A DNA stretch of 64,000 nt from Streptomyces xanthii (lineage in GTDB: Bacteria; Actinomycetota; Actinomycetes; Streptomycetales; Streptomycetaceae). The stretch spans positions 4,464,001-4,528,000 of the forward strand of contig NZ_CP061281.1 of the NCBI RefSeq assembly GCF_014621695.1, read 5' to 3'. This document shows, piece after piece, positions 17,460 to 25,594 of the stretch (the first letter of the stretch is position 1; every line of letters starts with the position of its first letter). The notes under the pieces were generated by a model. That model saw only the letters and a list, made by a program, of their open reading frames with translations, had not been told where the DNA came from and made no database searches. A program made the position numbers and the translations under genes.

Positions 17460-17783
17460 TCAGGCCGCGGACGAGGAGCTCGACGAGCTCGTCGAACCGG
17501 AGGAGGCCGTCGAGGACGACTTGGACTCCGAGGACGAGGACGACGAAGAGGTCGACGTCGTGGAGGCGGGCTTCGACGACGACGCAGGGCTGCTGCTCGA
17601 CGAGGAGCCGCGGCTGTCGTTGCGGTAGAAGCCGGAGCCCTTGAAGACGATGCCGACGGCCGAGAACACCTTCTTCAGGCGGCCACCGCAGTTCGGGCAC
17701 TCGGTCAGGGCGTCGTCGGTGAACTTCTGCACCGCCTCGAGGCCCTCGCCGCACTCGGTGCACTGGTACTGGTAAGTCGGCAC
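17460..17783 (-). CDS. FmdB-family zinc-ribbon protein, probable redox-regulated chaperone (Ruc-like)
   Basis: 107 residues. The N-terminal third is an FmdB zinc ribbon with Cys8-x2-Cys11 and Cys29-x2-Cys32; the remaining part from about residue 60 is an almost pure Ser/Thr/Ala/Lys tail and should be disordered. M. tuberculosis Rv0991c (Ruc) has the same build, is an oxidation-activated chaperone and belongs to the HrcA regulon. Here a CIRCE element directly precedes the gene, strengthening that parallel. GTG 17783 has AGGAGGAA seven bases upstream. Chaperone function in this organism is inference. Confidence 0.85.
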   Translation of the reverse strand: MPTYQYQCTECGEGLEAVQKFTDDALTECPNCGGRLKKVFSAVGIVFKGSGFYRNDSRGSSSSSSPASSSKPASTTSTSSSSSSSESKSSSTASSGSTSSSSSSSAA

Positions 17784-17795
17784 TGTGTCTTCCTC

Positions 17796-17822
17796 CTGGC
17801 ACTCTCACTCAATGAGTGCTAA
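17796..17822 (-). promoter_or_regulatory. CIRCE element (HrcA operator) of the fmdB-like gene
   Basis: On the minus strand the site reads TTAGCACTC-N9-GAGTGCCAG, matching the CIRCE consensus TTAGCACTC-N9-GAGTGCTAA at 16 of 18 arm positions. It lies between a -10-like TATAGA (17834-17829) and the ribosome-binding site, the usual place for HrcA control. Confidence 0.9.
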
Positions 17823-17852
17823 CGACGCTCTATAGTGGCCTATTCCTCGGGA

Positions 17853-19136
17853 TCAGTCCACCGTCACCGGCACTCGGTGACCGACACCACGTGCCACGGT
17901 GCGCCCGACGGACGGCGGGACGAGCCGCGTACGCAGCAGGAACATGACCGCCAGGGCCAGCACCGTGCCGCCCATCGGCACCAGGAATCCCGCACCGTCC
18001 CACAAGCGGTCCTCGAGCTGACCGGCGACCGTGACGGCCGCCGCCTGGCCCAGCGCGACCGCCCCGGTCAGCCAGGTGAAGGCCTCGGTGCGGGAGCCCG
18101 CGGGGACGATCTTCTCGACGAGCGTGTACCCGGTGATCAGGGCGGGCGCGATGCACACGCCGACCAGCAGGCCGAGCCCGGCGAGCAGCACCACGGACTG
18201 GGCCGCCCACAGGCCGGAGGCCATCAGGGCGAGCGCCGTGTAGGACACCAGGAGGCGGCGCTGGGGGGCGGCCTTCCAGGCGACGGCGCCGCAGACGATG
18301 CCCGAGAGCATGTTGCCCGCGGCGAAGATCCCGTAGAGGACGCCGTTCATGCCGGGCTCGCCGATGGACTCCGTGTAGGCGGCGAGCGAGACCTGCATGC
18401 CGCCGAAGACGGCGCCGATGCCGAGGAACGTGACGATCAGCACGCGTACGCCGGGGACGCGCAGCGCGGAGGAGTGATCCACGCGCGCGTGGCCCGCGAG
18501 GGCGCTCACGGGCGGCTGGGTGCCCTTCTGGGCGGCGAAGAGGAGGCCGCCGACCAGGGTGAGGGCGGCCTCGGTGAGCAGGCCGGCGGCCGGGTCGACG
18601 CCCGTGCACAGGGCGGTCGCGAAGAGCGGGCCGAGCACGAAGGTGAACTCGTCGGTGACGGATTCGAAGGCGGCCGCGGTCTGCATCAGGGGCGAGCCCT
18701 GCAGGCGCACGCCCCAGCGGGCCCGCACCATGGGGCCGATCTGCGGCGTGGAGGCGCCCGTGGGCACCGCGGCGAGGAACAGGGTCCACGTGGGCGCCCC
18801 GGACAGCGCGAGGGCCGTCAGGGTCGCGCCGGACGCGGAGTGCACCAGGACGCCGGGCAGCAGGACGGCGCGCTGGCCGAAGCGGTCGGCGAGCTTGCCG
18901 CTGTAGGGCGCGAACAGCGCCATGGAGACACCGGTCGTGGCGGACACGGCGCCCGCCGTGCCGTAGGAGCCGGTGGTGTGCTGGACGAGCAGCACGATCG
19001 AGATGGTCAGCATCGCGAACGGCTGGCGGGCCGCGAAGCCCGGGAGCAGGAACGTCCAGGCGCCGCGGGTGCGCAGCAGTTGTCCGTAGCCCGGGCGCTT
19101 GCCGGTGGTGTCGGTGACCGTGGCCTTCTGTGGCAC
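17853..19136 (-). CDS. MFS transporter (12 helices), unknown substrate
   Basis: 427 residues with about 12 membrane segments. Motif A appears as GKLADRFGQRAVLLPGV after helix 2. The protein resembles drug-resistance carriers of the AraJ/YdhP kind, but no substrate marker is visible. GTG 19136 has AAAGG nine bases upstream. It sits just upstream of the CIRCE-controlled fmdB-like gene on the same strand, separated by 69 bp containing a separate promoter, so the two are probably not one operon. Confidence 0.88.
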   Translation of the reverse strand: MPQKATVTDTTGKRPGYGQLLRTRGAWTFLLPGFAARQPFAMLTISIVLLVQHTTGSYGTAGAVSATTGVSMALFAPYSGKLADRFGQRAVLLPGVLVHSASGATLTALALSGAPTWTLFLAAVPTGASTPQIGPMVRARWGVRLQGSPLMQTAAAFESVTDEFTFVLGPLFATALCTGVDPAAGLLTEAALTLVGGLLFAAQKGTQPPVSALAGHARVDHSSALRVPGVRVLIVTFLGIGAVFGGMQVSLAAYTESIGEPGMNGVLYGIFAAGNMLSGIVCGAVAWKAAPQRRLLVSYTALALMASGLWAAQSVVLLAGLGLLVGVCIAPALITGYTLVEKIVPAGSRTEAFTWLTGAVALGQAAAVTVAGQLEDRLWDGAGFLVPMGGTVLALAVMFLLRTRLVPPSVGRTVARGVGHRVPVTVD

Positions 19137-19385
19137 GGCCGTCGCCTTTCTGCCGCCTGGTAGTGCCCCGCCGCCCGGTCGGGGCGTGGGGCACCGAGAG
19201 CCGTCCTCGTGCGCCGGGAACCGAGTGATACTGCGGTCCGCGCCAGGAGAGGCCCTGGGCCGTGCAGAAGCGGAGCGCCGGGCTGCGGGGCCGGGCGCGG
19301 GTGCTGCAAGGGGACCGCGGCCGCTTTGCGGTCGCGCCGGCTCTACGTCAGGCAGAGTCGGTGGTACGTGGTGTGTGCCCCCATA

Positions 19386-20888
19386 TTACCGGGAGGTCCC
19401 GCCTCCCGTGCCCAGCCAGCCGGCGAGCTTGCCGCCGTGGGCGACGGCCCGCAGACGTGCCTCGGCCGCGTCCCGCACCGGGTCGGTGGCGACGACGAGG
19501 AGCTCGTCGCCCTGCCGCAGCACGGTGGTGGGGGCCGGTACGAAGGAGGCGGCGTCGCGGACGACGAGGGTGACGGCGGCGCCCTTGGGGAGCCGCAGCT
19601 CGCCGACCTCCACGCCGTGCATCCGGGATCCCTCGGGGATCGCGATGGACAGCAGATGGCCGCGCAGCCGCTCCAGGGGCGCCGATTCGATGCCGAGGTC
19701 GGCGGCCTCCGCGGAGTCGCCGAGCCGCAGCTTGCGGGCCAGCCAGGGCAGTGTGGGGCCCTGGATCAGGGTGTAGACGACGACCAGGACGAAGACGATG
19801 TTGAAGATGCGGCGGCTGTCGGCGACGCCGGTCACCATCGGGATCGTCGCCAGGATGATGGGCACCGCGCCGCGCAGCCCGGCCCAGGACATGAGGGCCT
19901 TCTCCTGCCAGGGCATCCGGAACGGCGCCAGGCTGAGGACGACCTCCAGGGGGCGCGCCACCATGGTGAGCACGAGGCCGATGACCAGGGCGGGCACGAT
20001 GTCGTCGGCGAGCTCGTGCGGCGTGACGAGCAGGCCGAGCAGGACGAACATGCCGATCTGCGCGATCCAGCCGAGCCCCTCGGCGAAGCCGCGGGTGGCG
20101 GGCCAGTGGGGCAGCTTGGCGTTGCCCATCACCATGGCGGCCAGGTAGACGGCGAGGAAGCCGCTGCCGTGGGCCAGGGCGCCCGCCGCGTAGGCGGTGG
20201 TGGCGATGGCCATGACGGCGATCGGGTAGAGGCCGGAGGCGGGCAGCGCGACATGGCGCAGCCCGTAGGAACCGAGCCAGCCGACGGCGAGGCCGATCGC
20301 GGCGCCGATGGTCAGCTCCAGGGCGATCTCGCCGATCAGGTGGTACCAGTGCTCGACGGGGCCCGCGGTGGAGAACGCGACGACGAGGATGACCACAGGG
20401 GCGTCGTTGAAGCCGGACTCGGCCTCCAGGACGCCCGTCACCCGCGAGGGCAGGGGCACCTTGCGCAGGACGGAGAAGACGGCCGCCGCGTCCGTGGAGG
20501 ACACCACCGCGCCGATGATCAGGGACTGCCGCCATTCCAGGCCCACCAGGTAGTGCGCGCCGGCGGCCGTGACCCCCACGCTCACCGCGACGCCCACGAG
20601 CGACAGCGCGGCCGCCGCCGGGAGCGCCGGTCTGATCTCCTTCCACTTCGTGCCCAGACCGCCCTCGGCCAGGATCACGACGAGCGCCGCGTACCCGATG
20701 ACCTGGGTCAGCTCGGCGTTGCTGAAGGAGACGTTGCCGATGCCGTCCTGGCCCATGGCGATGCCGATGCCGAGGTACAGGAGCAGGCTGGGCAGCCCGC
20801 TGCGCGAGGAGATGCGCACCGCGGCGACCGCGATGAGCAGCACGAGCGCGCTGACGAGCAGGAGCTGGTTGAGGTGGTCGACAGTCAG
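19386..20888 (-). CDS. Potassium/proton (CPA1) antiporter with TrkA-C domain, CTG start
   Basis: 500 residues if translation starts at CTG 20888. About 12 helices carry the CPA signatures LAEGGLGTKWKE and AVVSSTDAAAVFSVLR, then ESGFNDAPVVILVV with the ND ion-binding pair. A cytosolic TrkA-C domain (about 405-475) should bind nucleotide. Family members exchange K+ or Na+ for protons. The first ATG/GTG (20843) would cut into the first helix. CTG 20888 restores 15 residues (LTVDHLNQLLLVSAL) and has GAAGGAA six bases upstream, so I favour it. Confidence 0.9.
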   Translation of the reverse strand: MTVDHLNQLLLVSALVLLIAVAAVRISSRSGLPSLLLYLGIGIAMGQDGIGNVSFSNAELTQVIGYAALVVILAEGGLGTKWKEIRPALPAAAALSLVGVAVSVGVTAAGAHYLVGLEWRQSLIIGAVVSSTDAAAVFSVLRKVPLPSRVTGVLEAESGFNDAPVVILVVAFSTAGPVEHWYHLIGEIALELTIGAAIGLAVGWLGSYGLRHVALPASGLYPIAVMAIATTAYAAGALAHGSGFLAVYLAAMVMGNAKLPHWPATRGFAEGLGWIAQIGMFVLLGLLVTPHELADDIVPALVIGLVLTMVARPLEVVLSLAPFRMPWQEKALMSWAGLRGAVPIILATIPMVTGVADSRRIFNIVFVLVVVYTLIQGPTLPWLARKLRLGDSAEAADLGIESAPLERLRGHLLSIAIPEGSRMHGVEVGELRLPKGAAVTLVVRDAASFVPAPTTVLRQGDELLVVATDPVRDAAEARLRAVAHGGKLAGWLGTGGGTSR

Positions 20889-21096
20889 GGGCCGTTCCTT
20901 CCGCGAGGTGCTTCGCAGGGGTCGATGTGGGGGGAGTTACTTCGTTACCTTACCTAATCGTTAACGGTTCCTTGACGGTCGGGCCCTCACCGCGCACCCC
21001 GTAGGTGGCTCCTTCCTGACTCCGCGTCCGGGCCCGGATCGCACTGCTCGTATGGTTGCTCCAGCCAGCAGCCCGCGAAGGACAGCAAGGATCGCG

Positions 21097-23865
21097 ATGC
21101 CCTCCTCCAGTAATGCCTCTTCCGGCGGCCAGACCGGCAGGAAGAAGGGGCGCCGAGCCCGACTGATCGTGATCGTCCTGGTGTTGGCCGTTCTCGCGGG
21201 CATCGGGTACGGCGCGTACTGGGGCGTCGACAGCGTGCGCGCCTCGCTGCCGCAGACGACGGGCTCCGTCCGGATCGACGGTCTCGACGGGCCGGTCCAG
21301 GTCAAGCGGGACGATCACGGCATCCCGCAGATCTACGCCTCCTCGGACGAGGACCTGTTCATGGCGCAGGGCTTCGTGCAGGCGCAGGACCGCTTCTACG
21401 AGATGGACGTGCGCCGCCATACGACCTCCGGTCGGCTCTCCGAGATGTTCGGCAAGGGCCAGGTCAAGACCGATGAGTTCCTGCGGACCCTGGGCTGGCA
21501 CCGGGTCGCGCAGGAGGAGTACGACTCCAAGCTCGCGCCGGAGACGAAGAAGTACCTCCAGGCGTACGCCAAGGGGGTCAACGCCTACCTGGCGGGCAAG
21601 AGCGCCAAGGAGATCTCCGCGGAGTACGTGGCCCTCGGCTTCGAGAACGACTACAAGCCGCAGAAGTGGACGCCGGTCGACTCCGTGGCCTGGCTCAAGG
21701 CCATGGCCTGGGACCTGCGCGGCAACATGCAGGACGAGATCGACCGCTCGCTGATGACGAGCCGCCTCGACAAGAAGCAGATCGCCGACCTGTACCCGGC
21801 CTACCCGTACGACCGGAACAAGCCGATCGTGCAGGAGGGCGGCTACGACGAGGCCACGGGCACGTACGAGCAGGCGTCCACGGGCGCCGGCCGGCAGGGC
21901 TCCGGGGGCGGCCAGGGGGCCGGTACGGGCCTCACGGGCGGCGCGCAGGCCCCCGAGGGCACCGGCGGGCTCGAGAGCCAGCTGGGCGGCCTCGCGGACG
22001 TCCTGGACCGGATCCCCGACTCCGCGGGCCTCGGCCCGAACGGCAACGGCATCGGCTCCAACTCCTGGGTGGTCTCCGGCGACCACACCATCACCGGCAA
22101 GCCGCTGCTCGCCAACGACCCGCACCTCGCGCCGCAACTGCCGTCCGTCTGGTACCAGATGGGCCTGCACTGCACGAGCCTTTCGGCCAAGTGCCAGTAC
22201 GACGTGGCGGGCTACACCTTCGCGGGCATGCCCGGCGTGGTCATCGGCCACAACCAGGACATCGCCTGGGGCCTGACGAACTCGGGCGCCGACGTCACCG
22301 ACCTGTACCTGGAGAAGTTCAGCGGCGACGGCTACCTGTACGGCGACAAGACCGTGGCCTTCAAGACGCGCAAGGAGGTCATCAAGGTCGCCGGCGGCGA
22401 CGACAAGACGATCACCATCCGCGAGACGAACAACGGCCCGCTGCTCTCCGACCGCAACGACGAGCTCGTCAAGGTCGGCAAGAAGGCCCCCGTCGGCACC
22501 ACGGCCCCCGACCGCGGTGACGGCTACGGCATCGCGCTGCGCTGGACCGCCCTGGACGCGGGCAACACGATGGACGCCGTCTTCGGCATCGACCGCGCCT
22601 CGGACTGGACCGAGTTCCGCAAGGCCGCCGCCGACTTCCAGGTGCCCTCGCAGAACCTCACGTACGCCGACACCGAGGGCCACATCGGCTACCAGCTGCC
22701 CGGCCGCATCCCGACCCGCGGCGAGGGCGACGGCTCGCTCCCCTCGCCCGGCTGGGACCCCAAGTACCGCTGGACCGGCTTCATCAAGCAGGACGAGCTG
22801 CCCTACGAGTACGACCCGAAGCGCGGCTACATCGTCACCGCCAACCAGGCGGTCGTCGGCAAGGACTACCCGTACACGCTGACGACCGACTGGGGCTACG
22901 GCACGCGCAGCCAGCGCATCACCGACCTGATCAAGTCGAAGATCGACGGCGGCGGCAAGATCTCCACCGACGACATGCGCACCATGCAGATGGACAACAG
23001 CAGCGAGATCGCCAAGCTGCTCGTGCCCTACCTGCTGAAGATCGACGTCAAGGACAAGTACGTCCGCGAGGCCCAGCAGCTCCTGGAGAACTGGGACTAC
23101 ACCCAGAACCCGGACTCGGCGGCGGCCGCCTACTTCAACTCGGTGTGGCGCAACGTCCTGAAGCTCGCCTTCGGCAACAAGCTCCCCAAGGAGCTGCGCG
23201 TCAAGGGCCAGTGCCTGAGCGTCGCCCCGGTCGACAACACCGGCCCGGCCGACGACGACCGCCGGGTGCGCGAGTGCGGCCAGCGGGACGCGGACTCGGC
23301 GCAGCCGGACGGCGGCGACCGCTGGTTCCAGGTCGTGCGGAACATCCTCAAGGACGAGAACAACGCCTGGTGGCAGGCTCCGAAGACGCGCACCGACGCG
23401 GCGACGGACACCCGCGACCAGCTGTTCGCCCGCGCCATGGAGGACGCCCGCTGGGACCTGACGGCCAAGCTGGGCAAGGACATCGACACCTGGAGCTGGG
23501 GCCGGCTGCACCAGCTGGAACTCAAGAACCAGACGCTCGGCACGGCGGGCCCGGGCTGGCTGCAGTACGTGCTCAACCGCGGCCCCTGGAAGCTCGGCGG
23601 CGGCGAGGCGGCCGTGAACGCGACCGGCTGGAACGCGGCGGGCGGCTACGGCGTGAGCTGGGTGCCGTCGATGCGGATGGTGGTGAACCTGGAGGACTTC
23701 GACAAGTCGAAGTGGATCAACCTGACCGGTGCCTCCGGCCACACCTTCAGCTCGCACTACACGGACCAGACGCAGAAGTGGATCGACGGCGAGCTGCTGC
23801 CGTGGCGCTTCACGGACAAGGCGGTCGAGGACGACACCTCGGACACGCTCGTCCTGAAGGGCTAG
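21097..23865 (+). CDS. Penicillin acylase-family (S45) Ntn hydrolase
   Basis: 922 residues. An N-terminal membrane anchor or signal (about 22-42, preceded by RKKGRRAR) is followed by the alpha chain (GPVQVKRDDHGIPQIYASS), a Gly-rich linker (about 265-300), and the beta chain beginning at Ser321 in GIG-SNSWVVSG, the expected self-cleavage point and N-terminal nucleophile. Downstream NDPHL and the Asn-rich core fit the fold. Relatives cleave penicillins, aculeacin or acyl-homoserine lactones. The ATG has AGCAAGG six bases upstream. Substrate is undetermined; quorum-signal or lipopeptide deacylation is only a possibility. Confidence 0.93.
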   Translation: MPSSSNASSGGQTGRKKGRRARLIVIVLVLAVLAGIGYGAYWGVDSVRASLPQTTGSVRIDGLDGPVQVKRDDHGIPQIYASSDEDLFMAQGFVQAQDRFYEMDVRRHTTSGRLSEMFGKGQVKTDEFLRTLGWHRVAQEEYDSKLAPETKKYLQAYAKGVNAYLAGKSAKEISAEYVALGFENDYKPQKWTPVDSVAWLKAMAWDLRGNMQDEIDRSLMTSRLDKKQIADLYPAYPYDRNKPIVQEGGYDEATGTYEQASTGAGRQGSGGGQGAGTGLTGGAQAPEGTGGLESQLGGLADVLDRIPDSAGLGPNGNGIGSNSWVVSGDHTITGKPLLANDPHLAPQLPSVWYQMGLHCTSLSAKCQYDVAGYTFAGMPGVVIGHNQDIAWGLTNSGADVTDLYLEKFSGDGYLYGDKTVAFKTRKEVIKVAGGDDKTITIRETNNGPLLSDRNDELVKVGKKAPVGTTAPDRGDGYGIALRWTALDAGNTMDAVFGIDRASDWTEFRKAAADFQVPSQNLTYADTEGHIGYQLPGRIPTRGEGDGSLPSPGWDPKYRWTGFIKQDELPYEYDPKRGYIVTANQAVVGKDYPYTLTTDWGYGTRSQRITDLIKSKIDGGGKISTDDMRTMQMDNSSEIAKLLVPYLLKIDVKDKYVREAQQLLENWDYTQNPDSAAAAYFNSVWRNVLKLAFGNKLPKELRVKGQCLSVAPVDNTGPADDDRRVRECGQRDADSAQPDGGDRWFQVVRNILKDENNAWWQAPKTRTDAATDTRDQLFARAMEDARWDLTAKLGKDIDTWSWGRLHQLELKNQTLGTAGPGWLQYVLNRGPWKLGGGEAAVNATGWNAAGGYGVSWVPSMRMVVNLEDFDKSKWINLTGASGHTFSSHYTDQTQKWIDGELLPWRFTDKAVEDDTSDTLVLKG

Positions 23866-23921
23866 CTTCCTGAAGAGCCGGCGTCCTTGAAGAAGGCGCC
23901 CTCGAAGAAGCGTCCTTGAAG

Positions 23922-23951
23922 AAGGGGCCCCACGCGCGCGTGGGGCCCCTT
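23922..23951. terminator. Bidirectional terminator between acylase and 5-FCL genes
   Basis: A perfect 13-bp stem AAGGGGCCCCACG/CGTGGGGCCCCTT with a CGCG loop. The A-rich and T-rich ends allow termination of both converging genes. Confidence 0.88.
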
Positions 23952-23957
23952 CGGCGT

Positions 23958-24593
23958 TCATGTGAAGCGCCGCGCCCCTGAAGGCGTCACGACCGCGTCC
24001 ACCGCCTTGTCGTGCTCCTCCGTGGGCACCTCGTCGAGGACCTCGCGGTCGTAGAGCAGCACCACCAGGTCGGGCCGGACACCGGCGGCCTCCAGGCGGG
24101 CCAGGACGCGGTCGTACGAGCCTCCGCCCCGGCCGAGCCGCTTCCCGCGCGCGTCCACGGCGAGGCCGGGCAGCAGGACGACGTCGGCCTCCAGGACGGC
24201 GTCGGGGCCGAGCCGCGGCCCCGCGGGCTCCAGGAGGGCCATCTTGCCCGCGTGTTCGACACGGGCCAGCGAGCCGGGTCCCTCGTAGGCGCCCCAGTCG
24301 AGGTCGTTGTCGGCGAGCAGGACGGGCAGCAGGACGCGGGTGCCGCGGGCCCGCAGGGCGTCCAGGAGGGTGCCGGTGCCGGGCTCGCCGCCGACGGACA
24401 CGTACGCGGCGACCGTGCGGGCCGAGGCGAGTGCCTCCAGCTCCAGGGCGCGGCGGGCGAGAACCGTCTCCGTCTCCCGCACGTCATCCACAGTCAACGC
24501 TCTCCTCACCGCGAGGAGCTCTCGTCGCAACGTGCGCTTGTCAGGGTGAGCGCCACGCGGGTCACTCGGTGGCCGGCTCATGGGCTGACTCAT
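23958..24593 (-). CDS. 5-formyltetrahydrofolate cyclo-ligase
   Basis: 211 residues. Family features: DKRTLRRELLAVRRAL at the N-terminus, YVSVGGEPGT, DVVLLPGLAVDARGKRLGRG and the ATP/folate loop GRGGGSYDR. It converts 5-formyl-THF to 5,10-methenyl-THF with ATP in one-carbon metabolism. It is divergent from galU, an arrangement widespread in Actinobacteria. ATG 24593 or an internal ATG at 24581 could initiate; no strong ribosome-binding site distinguishes them. Confidence 0.94.
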   Translation of the reverse strand: MSQPMSRPPSDPRGAHPDKRTLRRELLAVRRALTVDDVRETETVLARRALELEALASARTVAAYVSVGGEPGTGTLLDALRARGTRVLLPVLLADNDLDWGAYEGPGSLARVEHAGKMALLEPAGPRLGPDAVLEADVVLLPGLAVDARGKRLGRGGGSYDRVLARLEAAGVRPDLVVLLYDREVLDEVPTEEHDKAVDAVVTPSGARRFT

Positions 24594-24675
24594 GTGCGGT
24601 TCGCAAACCTCTCTTTATCCACGCGTATATGGACCATCAAAGCGGACCCACAGATTCCGCCCATAGTCGCCGGAT

Positions 24676-25590
24676 ATGGTGACGGGCATGACTGACTCGC
24701 ACACCAGGATCACCAAGGCTGTCATCCCTGCCGCGGGCCTCGGCACCCGGTTCCTGCCCGCCACCAAGGCGACTCCCAAGGAGATGCTCCCGGTGGTGGA
24801 CAAGCCGGCGATCCAGTACGTGGTCGAAGAGGCCGCCTCCGCGGGTCTCGACGACGTGCTCATGATCACGGGCCGCAACAAGCGCCCGCTCGAGGACCAC
24901 TTCGACCGCAACTACGAACTGGAGTCCGCCCTCCAGAAGAAGGGCGACGCGGGCCGCCTGGCCAAGGTCCAGGAGTCCAGCGACCTGGCCACCATGCACT
25001 ACGTCCGCCAGGGCGACCCCAAGGGCCTGGGCCACGCCGTCCTGTGCGCCGCCCCCCACGTGGGCGACGAGCCCTTCGCGGTCCTGCTCGGTGACGACCT
25101 CATCGACCCCCGCGACCCGCTCCTCGCCCGCATGGTCGAGGTCCAGGAACGGCACGGCGGCAGCGTCATCGCCCTCATGGAGGTCGAGCCGTCCCAGATC
25201 CACCTCTACGGCTGCGCCGCGGTCGAGCCCACCGGCGACGGTGACGTCGTGAAGGTCACCGACCTCGTGGAGAAGCCCGAACCGGCCGACGCCCCGTCCA
25301 ACTACGCGATCATCGGCCGCTACGTCCTGGACCCCCACGTCTTCGACATACTGCGCAAGACCGAGCCCGGCCGCGGCGGCGAGATCCAGCTCACCGACGC
25401 CCTCCAGCAGCTCGCCGCGGACGAGAAGGTCGGCGGCCCCGTCCACGGCGTCGTCTTCAAGGGACGCCGCTATGACACCGGCGACCGTGGAGACTATCTG
25501 CGGGCCATTGTCAGACTCGCGTGCGAACGTGAGGACCTGGGCCCCGACTTCCGGACCTGGCTTCGCAGTTACGTCACCGAGGAGATGTAG
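24676..25590 (+). CDS. galU: UTP-glucose-1-phosphate uridylyltransferase
   Basis: 304 residues of the nucleotidyltransferase family: PAAGLGTRFLPATKATPKEM (activating Lys region), VVDKPAIQYVVEEA, LLGDDLI (metal Asp) and GRRYDTGDRGDYLRA at the C-terminus. It makes UDP-glucose for wall polymers, trehalose and glycolipids. Start could be ATG 24676 (TAGTCG ends six bases before, hinting at leaderless expression) or ATG 24688. The stop is followed after four bases by the TTG of moeA, so the two are co-transcribed. It heads the galU-moeA-moaC-mog-GNAT-sepX cluster. Confidence 0.96.
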   Translation: MVTGMTDSHTRITKAVIPAAGLGTRFLPATKATPKEMLPVVDKPAIQYVVEEAASAGLDDVLMITGRNKRPLEDHFDRNYELESALQKKGDAGRLAKVQESSDLATMHYVRQGDPKGLGHAVLCAAPHVGDEPFAVLLGDDLIDPRDPLLARMVEVQERHGGSVIALMEVEPSQIHLYGCAAVEPTGDGDVVKVTDLVEKPEPADAPSNYAIIGRYVLDPHVFDILRKTEPGRGGEIQLTDALQQLAADEKVGGPVHGVVFKGRRYDTGDRGDYLRAIVRLACEREDLGPDFRTWLRSYVTEEM

Positions 25591-25594
25591 GACC

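Noticed and set aside
23878..23920. Short direct repeats of CCTTGAAGAAG after the acylase gene
   Set aside because: Three partial copies just before a strong terminator. Probably slippage in a short spacer with no evident role.
20950..23961. A 1003-codon open frame antisense to the penicillin acylase gene
   Set aside because: It is the mirror image of a GC-rich real gene. Its protein is Arg/Val/Gly-rich with no domain, and the plus-strand acylase is unmistakable.
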